Below, piece after piece: positions 50,688-58,807 of a DNA stretch of 64,000 bases. A program made the translations under genes and the position numbers. This stretch comes from AP-15 sp963790875 (GTDB taxonomy: Bacteria > Pseudomonadota > Alphaproteobacteria > ATCC43930 > CGMCC-115725). The notes beneath the pieces are model-generated. The model worked only from the letters and a program-made list of their open reading frames with translations. It was not told the origin of the DNA and made no database searches. Position 1 is the first letter of the stretch. The number at the start of each line of letters is the position of its first letter. The stretch lies in the NCBI GenBank assembly GCA_963790875.1, contig CAWBQT010000020.1:1-64000 (forward strand). Reading direction: 5' to 3'.

Positions 50688-51167
50688 TCAATAGGGCGGC
50701 GGGCAGGTATAGGGCGGCGCGCAATAATAGGGCGGCGGATAGTAATAGGGATAAGCCGAAGCGGCGGCCGCGGTGCCGACCGCTGCACCGACGGCGACAC
50801 CCGCGGCAACGCCGGCGCCGACGGCCGGCGCCCCGTAATATCCGCCACGATAGACGGTCGTGCCGCCATAATAACCGCCGGTACGAACCGCGGTGTTGCC
50901 ATAAGGGCCGCGTACTGCGGCGTTCCCATAAGGGCCGCGTACTGCGGCGTTGCCATACGGACCGCGCACGGCGGTGGTCCCGCCAGGACCGCGCACGGCG
51001 GCGGCGCCGGAAGGGGTGCGAACCGCGGCACCGCCCATCGGACCGCGATAGGCGGCACCACCGCGCGGTCCGCTGACCGCACCCCAGGCGAAGGCCGGCA
51101 GCGGCGCCGACAGCGCCCCCGATAGCGCCACGAGGGCGACGAGACCGGCGGCAATCGGGTTCCGCAT
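50688..51167 (-). CDS. exported Gly/Tyr/Pro-rich repeat protein
   Basis: A 159-residue low-complexity exported protein. After a signal peptide (AGLVALVALSGALSAPLPAFA) come tandem nine-residue repeats of the type AVRGPYGNA, at least three near perfect and several degenerate before them. An Ala/Gly/Val-rich hydrophobic stretch (AVGAGVAAGVAVGAAVGTAA) with glycine-zipper character follows, then a Tyr/Pro/Cys tail (YPYYYPPPYYCAPPYTCPPPY in part). Two adjacent ATGs exist; the second (51167) has AGGAGG at the better spacing of 6. It overlaps the DUF2092 stop, so it is coupled to it. The function is unknown; a surface or envelope-associated role is likely. Confidence 0.75.
   Translation of the reverse strand: MRNPIAAGLVALVALSGALSAPLPAFAWGAVSGPRGGAAYRGPMGGAAVRTPSGAAAVRGPGGTTAVRGPYGNAAVRGPYGNAAVRGPYGNTAVRTGGYYGGTTVYRGGYYGAPAVGAGVAAGVAVGAAVGTAAAASAYPYYYPPPYYCAPPYTCPPPY
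50894..50974 (-). repeat. three tandem 27-bp coding repeats
   Basis: Units of 27 bp at 50894-50920, 50921-50947 and 50948-50974 encode the nine-residue AVRGPYGNA-type repeats of the exported protein. The first two differ by one base, the third by a handful. Copy number could vary by slippage or recombination. Confidence 0.8.
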
Positions 51168-51955
51168 CATTCGCCTCCTGTCCTCTTTGCCGCCGCGGGC
51201 GGCTGCAGTGCCATCTTTACCGCCCCGGGCGGCAGCTGAAATGCGAAGTCGGCGGCGGTTGCCTCAATCGCGAAATTCCAATTCGCGAAAGTCGCGATAA
51301 AGTTCGGCTGGTTCGGCAAGGAACTGTAGGTCACGATCAGGCGACGCGGCAGCGAGCGTTCGTTGTTTTCGAGCCACAGCTCCAGCTCGATGCCGGGTGG
51401 CTGCGAAAACACCATATGCAGGCAGGGAACACCGTCGATCGTCACCGTGTTGACGACCCGGCCCGCGGTGACGCCGCTCAGGAACGCCTTGTCCGGCGCG
51501 TCGGTCAGGAAGTCGGCGAGCGGGAAATCGACGCCGAGACGACCCATCGCCACGCGCATCATGCCGCCGATCGTTCCGGGCACCGGGATGCTCGCATATT
51601 TGTTGCCGTCCGCGACGTAGACGAACAGGGTTTTGCCGTCATAGACGAGCTTGCTCGCGCCGTCGTCGCCGTTTCTGGTTACCAGCAGCCGGTTCGGTCG
51701 GCGCACGACGACATCGAGGGTGTGGAAGATGTGCAGCGGCTCGCCGGCGGCACCCGCGTAGTCCCGAATTGTCCGGGCCTGAAACGAAAACTGCCGGCCG
51801 CGCAGCGTCGCACCCATCCGCACGAGAGCGGCGCCCGCCTCCGGGCTGATCGCCGGCTCCGCCGGCGCCGCGGCGGCCGAGGCCGCGAATGGCACGCGGT
51901 CGACAAGGCCGGCGGCAACGAAAACGAGAAGCAGAAGCATAATTCTGAACTTCAC
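51167..51955 (-). CDS. DUF2092 exported protein
   Basis: A 262-residue secreted protein of the DUF2092 family, related in fold to LolA/LolB-like half-barrels. The signal peptide is FRIMLLLLVFVAAGLVDRV and beyond. Conserved parts are FSFQARTIRDY, LVTRNGDDGASKLVYDGKTL, YASIPVPGTIGGMM and PRRLIVTYSSLPNQPNFIA. Start GTG 51955 has GGGAGGAAG upstream. It is translationally coupled to the repeat protein downstream, a pairing I recall from Bradyrhizobium. The role is unknown; the fold suggests lipid or hydrophobic ligand handling. Confidence 0.85.
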   Translation of the reverse strand: MKFRIMLLLLVFVAAGLVDRVPFAASAAAAPAEPAISPEAGAALVRMGATLRGRQFSFQARTIRDYAGAAGEPLHIFHTLDVVVRRPNRLLVTRNGDDGASKLVYDGKTLFVYVADGNKYASIPVPGTIGGMMRVAMGRLGVDFPLADFLTDAPDKAFLSGVTAGRVVNTVTIDGVPCLHMVFSQPPGIELELWLENNERSLPRRLIVTYSSLPNQPNFIATFANWNFAIEATAADFAFQLPPGAVKMALQPPAAAKRTGGE

Positions 51956-52021
51956 GGCTTCCTCCCTTGGCAAGATTTGCCCGGAACGTGGCAAATATGC
52001 GTCACGGGCGGAATGGCGAGG

Positions 52022-52387
52022 TCAGGAACCAGGCTGCAGCGCCTCGCCGAACGCCTGCGGCACCGTCAGGTTCGGCGCCGTCTCGCATTGCTGCATGACT
52101 TTGGCGATGTTGCCGTCGATGCGGCTGACATCGATGACCTGGATGCCGGCCTTGGCCGCCAGGTAGCCGTAATAGAACATCGCTGCCGAGGCGCGATCCG
52201 CGTCGGACGCCTCGAGCAGGTCGGAGCAGCGCACCCGCTCGACATTCCACACCCCGGGAGCGATCTGCGCAGCAGACGGTACCGCTGCCGACGCAGCGGC
52301 AGCCGGGGCTGTCGCCGCCGGCGCCGGCGGTTCGGCGCAGGCAGCGACCGCCAAAGTCAGCACGATTACCGCAAATCTGGTCTTCAT
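52022..52387 (-). CDS. HdeA/HdeB-like lipoprotein
   Basis: A 121-residue predicted lipoprotein with the lipobox AVAAC (Cys17), an Ala/Pro-rich linker, and a C-terminal HdeA-like domain. That domain has two conserved cysteines (C54 in RVRCSDLL, C101 in MQQCETAP) around AAMFYYGYLAAKAG. HdeA and HdeB are periplasmic acid-stress chaperones; many alphaproteobacterial relatives have unknown roles. GAGGCG precedes ATG 52387. It lies in a run of four exported small proteins in one direction. Confidence 0.75.
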   Translation of the reverse strand: MKTRFAVIVLTLAVAACAEPPAPAATAPAAAASAAVPSAAQIAPGVWNVERVRCSDLLEASDADRASAAMFYYGYLAAKAGIQVIDVSRIDGNIAKVMQQCETAPNLTVPQAFGEALQPGS

Positions 52388-52438
52388 TTTCGCCTCTATC
52401 GGCAAATGGCGGCCTCTCTTGCCGGAGAAGCGCACCGC

Positions 52439-52750
52439 TTAGGAGCAGGCTCCGTTGTTGCGTGCGGCGCCGCGCCGGGCCGCACCGGCGATCCCGCCGA
52501 TCGCTGCGCCGATGGCGGCACCGCGCCCGGCATTGCCTCCGATGGCGCCAAAGAGCGCGCCGCCGGCGGCACCACGCGCGGCTCCGGCAAAGGGCCCCGG
52601 CGTCACCGCGTAACAGGGCGGCGGAGTGTAACCGGGGGGCGGCGGCCGATAGCCCGGCGGATAGTATTGGCCATATTGCGCGTCGGCGACGCGCGCTGTC
52701 GTCCAGGCGATGCTCAGCACGATGGCGAGCACCAAAAGCAAACGAGACAT
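52439..52750 (-). CDS. exported glycine-zipper protein
   Basis: A 103-residue protein with a signal peptide (SRLLLVLAIVLSIAWTTARVADA), a Pro/Tyr-rich linker (YGQYYPPGYRPPPPGYTPPP) and a glycine-zipper segment (GAARGAAGGALFGAIGGNAG, continuing AAIGAAIGGIAGAARRG). Such zippers form membrane-inserted or oligomeric helices. It resembles the adjacent repeat protein in composition but not in sequence. The stretch 52751-53019 upstream holds no gene. Confidence 0.7.
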   Translation of the reverse strand: MSRLLLVLAIVLSIAWTTARVADAQYGQYYPPGYRPPPPGYTPPPCYAVTPGPFAGAARGAAGGALFGAIGGNAGRGAAIGAAIGGIAGAARRGAARNNGACS

Positions 52751-53019
52751 GCGATGCCGCGAGCCTGCCGGAGGGGATGCCGCTTTGTGCCGCGGGGGTG
52801 ATGCTACACCCTTCAATTTCGCCGCCGCAACCGCGGCGCCCTCTCACCCTCCCCGCTTGGGTCTCGGCCGGGAGGATGGAGAACTCGACAGATTCACCCG
52901 CCGTTTCGCCAAATTCGTCGCCCGCAAGACAGCGAGGGCCCAGGCCTGCCCTTGGCACGAACTGGCATGAACAGGGGGTGAGTGACTGGAACGACCGGGT
53001 CCGGGCCGTCCCGACTATT

Positions 53020-54960
53020 TCACCTGTCGACCGGCCAGGCGCGCGGCGAAGGCTTTGCCTTGATGACGTTCTTCGCGTGCAGCACATGCGCGCCGTCGTA
53101 GCGGCCGATCACCCGCACCGTCTTGCCGATCTCCAGGTCGACGCTCTGATCGGCGTCGATCGCACCCCTTACCGCGACCCGCACCAGCGTTGCCGCACGC
53201 GTTGCCAGGATCATCTCGCCATCCTCGATCGTCATGATCGTGCCGTAGATCTCGTGGCTGCCGGTGGGCAGGGGCATCCGCGCCGGCGGCTTGGGATGGG
53301 TCAGGCGCGCCGTAAGCTGCCAGGCCGCCGCGGCATCGGCGCCGAGGCCGAATATCTCCAGTTCCGCATAGCTTGCGACATAGACCCGGCCATCGGCGAC
53401 GACTGGCACGAGATTGGCGTTACCGCCGAGATTCGGCCAGGTTCCGGCGATCCCGGAGAACAGCCAATTGGTGTTGCCGTTGGCGGCAGCAACCGGGTCG
53501 TAAGCATATAACGTGACAGCGTCATTACTCGAACTCACCGGGCGCCCGACGGCCCAGATGATCGGGTTGCTTCCTCCGTCCGACGACACGCTGGTGAAGA
53601 AGCCGCCGTCTTGGGCCGATTGCGGCAGCGCTTGCGACTGGCTCTCCAGGGAGAGGCCCGGCGACGACGCTTCCACCTTCCAGACCATGATTTGGCCGCC
53701 GCCGCTGCTGACGACGCGGCCAATTCCGTCTGGGCCGGTAAAGTACGATTCGCCGCACCAGCACGGACCGATCGAATAGGTACCCAGTACCTGGTTTACG
53801 CCGTTCTTGCTGTAGCCGCCGAGATTGTGTCTATCGAGCAGATACATCTGACCAACCTTGCCCGCGGCGACCGCGAGCGGTTGGTCGGGCAGCAACAGAA
53901 TGCCGCCGGAGCCGAAGTCGCCGTCATGCTGATCGAGGACCTGCACGCCATAATCTGGGTCGGACGGGGTGAAATAATCCTCGACCTTCGTCAGATCCGG
54001 CGCCATTTTGACGATGCTTTCCGATGGGTTGACCATTGGCGCATAGGATGTGCCGCTGGGGTCGGAATTTCCCGTGACGAAAAACAGTCGCCCGGTACCG
54101 TCCGCGGCGATGCCGTCCCCGGACATCCAAACAGCGGTCAAAAAGTAATCCTCAGCCGAGCGGGTGCGCTTATCGTCGAGTTGGTTTGCCTTCAATGACG
54201 TCAGCGTCCCCGCCCGCCAGCCCAAGACGAAGCCGCGAAGGACACCTGCATCGAGATCGCAGAAGCTGCCAAACCCGGCATAGATGTTGCCGTTGGCCTC
54301 GAGCAGGGCGGGGCGCTGTCGGCTGACCGCCCCATTGAAGCTATAGGAGGAGCCGTCGGCCAGTGGGGCCGAAGCTTGGACGACGACCGGCGTCACCTTG
54401 TCGGAGAGGGTGCCGAGATCGAGCCCGTGCAGGATCCAGGTCGGTGCCGCGGTGTTCACGTCGGTGAATGCCATAACGTAGATGGTCGATGTCGCCGGAT
54501 CGATGACCGGTGTCGAGTGTATGCCGACGACGTCCGCGTTGTTGCCGCAATTCCCGGGCAACTGCGAAAGCGGCACCGGCGCACCGAGGTTTTGGCTCAG
54601 CAAGATATTGCCGCTCGCTGCGTCGATCGCATAAACCGTATTGTTCTCGGTGGCAACGTAGATAACGTTGTAAGTCTGACGATTGATTGTCACGTCGGGA
54701 ACGAATAGTGGCTGGGCGTCGACTTGCGAGTTGAGATCGACTTGTTGCAACAGTCCAAATTGCGAGCTTGCGGTATTGCTCGGGGTCAGCGTTGTTTCCT
54801 GGCTGTTCCAGCCGGTCCGCAGCGTATCGTAGTGAAAAGTCAAAACGGACCACGCCGCCCATGCCGTGGACGGCACCGCGGCCAAAATCAACCAACTCGC
54901 CGCAAGGTTAAAGGCCGCGCTCAGAAGCGCGTCCGCGATCGCAGATAGCCTTGGTTTCAC
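53020..54960 (-). CDS. exported PQQ-like beta-propeller protein with C-terminal OB-like domain
   Basis: A 646-residue secreted protein. The N-terminal hydrophobic signal ends near AWA. The propeller repeats include VIYVATENNTVYAIDAASGN, STIYVMAFTDVN, GRLFFVTGNSDPSGTSY, GGILLLPDQPLAVAAGKVG and DGRVYVASYAELEIFGLG, close to outer-membrane PQQ/pyrrolo-quinoline propellers. Residues ~575-640 (GTIMTIEDGEMILATRAATL, IGKTVRVIGRYDG) form a separate small beta domain like an OB-fold. The start is GTG 54960, the only start near the signal. No quinone-binding set could be confirmed, so catalytic activity is uncertain. Confidence 0.82.
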   Translation of the reverse strand: MKPRLSAIADALLSAAFNLAASWLILAAVPSTAWAAWSVLTFHYDTLRTGWNSQETTLTPSNTASSQFGLLQQVDLNSQVDAQPLFVPDVTINRQTYNVIYVATENNTVYAIDAASGNILLSQNLGAPVPLSQLPGNCGNNADVVGIHSTPVIDPATSTIYVMAFTDVNTAAPTWILHGLDLGTLSDKVTPVVVQASAPLADGSSYSFNGAVSRQRPALLEANGNIYAGFGSFCDLDAGVLRGFVLGWRAGTLTSLKANQLDDKRTRSAEDYFLTAVWMSGDGIAADGTGRLFFVTGNSDPSGTSYAPMVNPSESIVKMAPDLTKVEDYFTPSDPDYGVQVLDQHDGDFGSGGILLLPDQPLAVAAGKVGQMYLLDRHNLGGYSKNGVNQVLGTYSIGPCWCGESYFTGPDGIGRVVSSGGGQIMVWKVEASSPGLSLESQSQALPQSAQDGGFFTSVSSDGGSNPIIWAVGRPVSSSNDAVTLYAYDPVAAANGNTNWLFSGIAGTWPNLGGNANLVPVVADGRVYVASYAELEIFGLGADAAAAWQLTARLTHPKPPARMPLPTGSHEIYGTIMTIEDGEMILATRAATLVRVAVRGAIDADQSVDLEIGKTVRVIGRYDGAHVLHAKNVIKAKPSPRAWPVDR

Positions 54961-55732
54961 AGTAATGAAGACCCGGTCGCTTGGATGAATGGTGCTGGTT
55001 TTTGTACAAACCGGTTTCGATTTGCTTTACGTCCCGGTTGACGTCGATACTTTAGTCCCGTCCACCCATCATCATAAACCGAGCCAGAAATTCGTCATAA
55101 AATCGGCAATAACCTGGCTTAAAAATTCAATTTATGTACAACGATTTGTTAATTTATTACATGATACGGACAAAAAATAAGGGGTATTTTAGGGATGATT
55201 ACAGCCAGATGCAGTCTGACCGCTCAATAACTTCATTAACAAATGGCGAGTTGGAGAAGGCTGACCTATGGTCCAGTGTGCACTTAGTGATCGTCAATGG
55301 CCGCAAATCAAAAGCCTGTTGCAAACAAGCGGACAAGAGTTGATACGTCGCAAATGCGACGTAAAACGCGCCGGTTTTGCAGCGGACCTCGGGTTAACGG
55401 GTGCAACTTTGCCTGCACCCGGCAATCTCACCGCGACCGAATATCAATTCGCTCTTCCAACTGATTGTTCGGCATTTCTCTGCGGGCGCAGGGCTGGTCC
55501 GGGAAAACTCCAGCGGTGCCGTTTCGGCTCACCTACAGGCCCACAAAATTCCCCTTGCGCGGGCTTGACTCGCGCATCCACCTCTTTCTCTTGCGCCTAC
55601 TCCATCGCGGAAACAAAAGACGTGGATGCCACGGATCAGGTCGGTCTGCTGTTGGCCTCGTCGCCCCAAGCCAGGTCAAGCCCGGGAACGGCGACAGGCA
55701 ACCGTCCCCGTCAGCGACGCACACATCATCGT
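54961..55732 (+). other. 772-base geneless region, strongly AT-rich in its first half
   Basis: Bases ~54980-55340 are much more AT-rich than the rest of the window (for example ATTTGTTAATTTATTACATG). They contain only short frames of unlike composition. At 55268 a frame after GGAGAAGG begins MVQCALSDRQWPQIKSLL, reminiscent of the N-terminus of IS5-type transposases (LTDxQWxxIxxLLP), but it soon dissolves. Bases 55350-55732 are GC-rich and show nothing. It looks like old inserted DNA. Confidence 0.5.
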
Positions 55733-57265
55733 TCAGAGCGGGATGTTGTCGTGCTTTTTCCACGGGTTGGCGAGCTGCTTGCCGCGCAGCATGGCGAGCG
55801 CCCCGCAGAGCCGCCGCCGGCTGTCGCGCGGCAGGATCACGTCGTCGATGAAGCCACGCCCGGCGGCGACGAACGGATTGGCGAATTTCTCGCGGTATTC
55901 CTCGGTCCGCGCCGCGATCGCGGCACTGTCCCCGAGATCCCCGCGAAAGATGATCTCGACCGCACCCTTCGGTCCCATGACGGCGATCTCGGCCGAGGGC
56001 CAGGCAAAATTCACGTCGCCGCGCAGATGCTTCGAACTCATCACGTCATAGGCGCCGCCATAGGCCTTGCGGGTGATCAGCGTGACTTTCGGCACCGTCG
56101 CCTCGGCAAAGGCGAACAACAGCTTGGCGCCGTGCTTGATGATGCCGCCATGCTCTTGGGTTGTGCCCGGCAGAAAACCCGGCACGTCGACGAAAGTGAC
56201 GATTGGGATGTTGAAGCAGTCGCAAAACCGGACGAAACGTGCCGCTTTTCGCGAACTGTCGATATCGAGGCAGCCGGCCAGCACCGTCGGCTGATTGGCG
56301 ACGATCCCGATCGTCGAACCTTCCATCCTGGCGAACCCGACGAGGATGTTGCGCGCGAAGTCCGGCTGGATCTCGAAGAAATCGAAATCGTCGACGATCT
56401 TCAGGATCAGCTCCTCGATGTCGTACGGCTTGTTCGGGTTGGCCGGCACCAGCGTATCGAGCGACGGCTCGGCCCGGTCACGCGGATCGGCGGTCGGTCG
56501 CAGCGGCGGCGCCGCCCGGTTCGAGGCGGGCAGAAAGTCGATGAAGCGGCGCAGCTCGATCAGCGCCTCGACATCGTTTTCGAAAGCGAGATCGGCAACA
56601 CCCGAGCGCGTCGTATGCGCCACGGCACCGCCCAGTTCCTCCTGGGTCACACTTTCATGGGTGACCGTCTTGACCACCTCGGGACCGGTCACGAACAGGT
56701 AGGAGGTGTCCTTGACCATGAAAATGAAGTCGGTCATCGCCGGGGAATAAACCGCCCCCCCGGCGCACGGGCCCATGATCATCGACACCTGCGGCACAAC
56801 GCCCGAGGCTAGGACATTGCGCTCGAAGACCTCGGCGTAACCGGCGAGCGAGGCGACCCCATCCTGGATCCGCGCCCCGCCGGAATCGTTGAGGCCGATC
56901 ACCGGCGCCCCAACCTTCAGCGCCTGATCCATGATCTTGCAGATCTTTTCGGCGTGCGCCTCGCTCAGCGAGCCGCCGAAGACCGTGAAGTCCTGACTGA
57001 AGACGAAGATCAGACGGCCGTTCACCGTGCCGTAGCCGGTGACGACGCCGTCACCCGGTATGCGGTGCTCGTCGACGCCGAAATCGTGGCTGCGATGCTC
57101 GACGAACATGTCCCATTCCTCGAAGGAGCCGGGGTCGAGCAACAGTTCGAGGCGCTCGCGCGCGGTCAGCTTGCCGCGGCGATGCTGGGCTTCGATGCGG
57201 CGGGCGCCGCCGCCCGCCCGCGCCGCCGCGCGCTTTTGCTCGAGGCGGTCGAGAATATTGTCCAT
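55733..57265 (-). CDS. pccB: acyl-CoA carboxylase carboxyltransferase (beta) subunit, propionyl-CoA carboxylase type
   Basis: A 510-residue biotin-dependent carboxyltransferase that moves CO2 from biotin to an acyl-CoA, most likely propionyl-CoA. Motifs are KLTARERLELLLDPGSFEE, GDGVVTGYGTVNGRLIFVFS, LNDSGGARIQDGV, the oxyanion elements PCAGGAVYSPAMTDF and PGFLPGTTQEHGGIIKHGAK, and the C-terminus HDNIPL. The start MDNILDRLEQK at 57265 is canonical. No biotin carboxylase (pccA) or methylmalonyl-CoA mutase is present, so the partner is elsewhere. It is divergent from the methyltransferase fusion. Confidence 0.95.
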   Translation of the reverse strand: MDNILDRLEQKRAAARAGGGARRIEAQHRRGKLTARERLELLLDPGSFEEWDMFVEHRSHDFGVDEHRIPGDGVVTGYGTVNGRLIFVFSQDFTVFGGSLSEAHAEKICKIMDQALKVGAPVIGLNDSGGARIQDGVASLAGYAEVFERNVLASGVVPQVSMIMGPCAGGAVYSPAMTDFIFMVKDTSYLFVTGPEVVKTVTHESVTQEELGGAVAHTTRSGVADLAFENDVEALIELRRFIDFLPASNRAAPPLRPTADPRDRAEPSLDTLVPANPNKPYDIEELILKIVDDFDFFEIQPDFARNILVGFARMEGSTIGIVANQPTVLAGCLDIDSSRKAARFVRFCDCFNIPIVTFVDVPGFLPGTTQEHGGIIKHGAKLLFAFAEATVPKVTLITRKAYGGAYDVMSSKHLRGDVNFAWPSAEIAVMGPKGAVEIIFRGDLGDSAAIAARTEEYREKFANPFVAAGRGFIDDVILPRDSRRRLCGALAMLRGKQLANPWKKHDNIPL

Positions 57266-57460
57266 GGCGCCCCCGCGACTGTGGATGCGGCGGGATAGCA
57301 TCGGCGATGGCGCGGCGCCAGACCCGCAAGCGCCCCGGCGCCGCAATCAGAGGCTTCAGCGAACCGGCCCGACGTGATCATATGAGGGCCGCCAGCTATC
57401 TGGGTAAGCCAGGGGCGGATCGGGAGACGGGTCATCGTCAGCGACGTTGCAGCAGAAGAA

Positions 57461-58807
57461 ATGCCTGTCGAAGCGCGCCTCGAGGCGATCCTCGACCATC
57501 TCGGGATCGCCCGCGCCCATTTCGCCGGCCGCGCCGGCCCCGACTGGGAGGGCTTTCTTGCCCGCTCTCCCGAGCGGGTCGCGTCGCTGACCCTCTTATG
57601 CCCGGCGGCGCTCGACCCCGACAGGCTCGAAGGACTGGCGGCGCGGCTCCTCGTCGTGACCGGCGATCATGGGCCGGGGCCGCGCCGGGTGCAGGCGTCG
57701 CTGCCGCGGCTGCCGCAGGCCGCGACCCGCGTGCTCGGCGATTATACCGGGCTCACCTGGGCCGACCTCGCGGTCGAGCGCGGTGCGGAAATCGGCGGCG
57801 CGATGCGGGATTTCCTCGCCGGAATCGAGCGGCGAGAGCCGCTGCCGCCGGCGCGTCCGGCCGACCCCGAGGGCGAGGTCGCCGGCATCTCGTTCAGGGT
57901 TCGCGGCGTCGGACCGCCCCTCATGCTGCTGCCGCTCGATCTCGCGCCGACGCAATGGTCGGCCTTGCTCCCGGTGCTGGCCGAACAGTGCTGCACGATT
58001 GCGCTCGGCGGTCCGCATCTCGGCAGCGTCGCCAGCCTCGAAGAGCGCGGCCGCTCCGGCTATATCGCGATCGTCCGCCAACTTCTCGACCTGTTGGCGA
58101 TCGCACCGGGCGAGACCGTGCTCGAACTCGGTTGCGGCTCCGGCGTGATCATGCGCGAGCTGGCGCGCCGCACCGCCGTGGACCTTCAGCCGACGGGCTC
58201 GTCCCGCGGGGCCAACCGGCTGATCGGCGTCGACCGCAGCCCTTACCTGCTCGGCGAGGCGCAAGAATTGGCGCGGCGAGCCGGTCTCGCCGGGCGTTTC
58301 GAGCTGCGCGAAGCGAGCGGCGAAGCGCTGCCGCTGCCCGATGCTTCGGTCGACGTCGCGTTGTCGAGCACCGTCGCAGAGGAAGGCAACGCCGCGCGGA
58401 TGCTGGCCGAACTGGTTCGCGTGACGCGGCCCGGCGGCCGTGTCGGCGTCGTCGTCCGGGCCGTCGACCGCGGCTGCTGGGTCAACCTGCCGCTCGACCC
58501 AGCGCTCAAGGCAAAGGTCGAAGCCCCCGGCACGATCGGCGGCGGGGTGGGGCCAGACGGCTGCGCCGATGCGAGCCTCTATGATCGACTGCCCAAGCTC
58601 GGTCTCGAGGGGCTCGTCGCGTTTCCGCAGCTTGTCGCGGTCCGACCGCCCTCGCCGCGCATTACCCGCTATCAGCAGCAGATCCTGGCGGCGTTGACGC
58701 CGGCGGAAGCCGAGGCCTGGCGGCGCGCCGTCGCCGCGGTCGCGGACGGCGGCACTTTCTTCATCGCCCAGCCGTTTCACGGCGCCGTCGCAACCAGGCC
58801 GGGTTGA
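57461..58807 (+). CDS. fusion of a degenerate alpha/beta-hydrolase-like domain and a SAM methyltransferase
   Basis: A 448-residue protein. Residues ~1-125 look like half of an alpha/beta hydrolase (ILDHLGIARAHFAGRAGPDW, RVASLTLLCPAAL, RLLVVTGDHGPGPRRVQ), but the usual GxSxG nucleophile is replaced by GRAGP and a catalytic His is not evident. A second short hydrolase-like strand pair (GPPLMLLPLDLAPTQWSAL) follows. From ~205 on there is a class I methyltransferase: VLELGCGSGVIMREL (motif I), IGVDRSPYLLGEA, LPLPDASVDVALSS and VTRPGGRVGVVVRA. The N-terminal part may bind a ligand. Its 3' end overlaps the MFS gene by 31 bases. Confidence 0.75.
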   Translation: MPVEARLEAILDHLGIARAHFAGRAGPDWEGFLARSPERVASLTLLCPAALDPDRLEGLAARLLVVTGDHGPGPRRVQASLPRLPQAATRVLGDYTGLTWADLAVERGAEIGGAMRDFLAGIERREPLPPARPADPEGEVAGISFRVRGVGPPLMLLPLDLAPTQWSALLPVLAEQCCTIALGGPHLGSVASLEERGRSGYIAIVRQLLDLLAIAPGETVLELGCGSGVIMRELARRTAVDLQPTGSSRGANRLIGVDRSPYLLGEAQELARRAGLAGRFELREASGEALPLPDASVDVALSSTVAEEGNAARMLAELVRVTRPGGRVGVVVRAVDRGCWVNLPLDPALKAKVEAPGTIGGGVGPDGCADASLYDRLPKLGLEGLVAFPQLVAVRPPSPRITRYQQQILAALTPAEAEAWRRAVAAVADGGTFFIAQPFHGAVATRPG

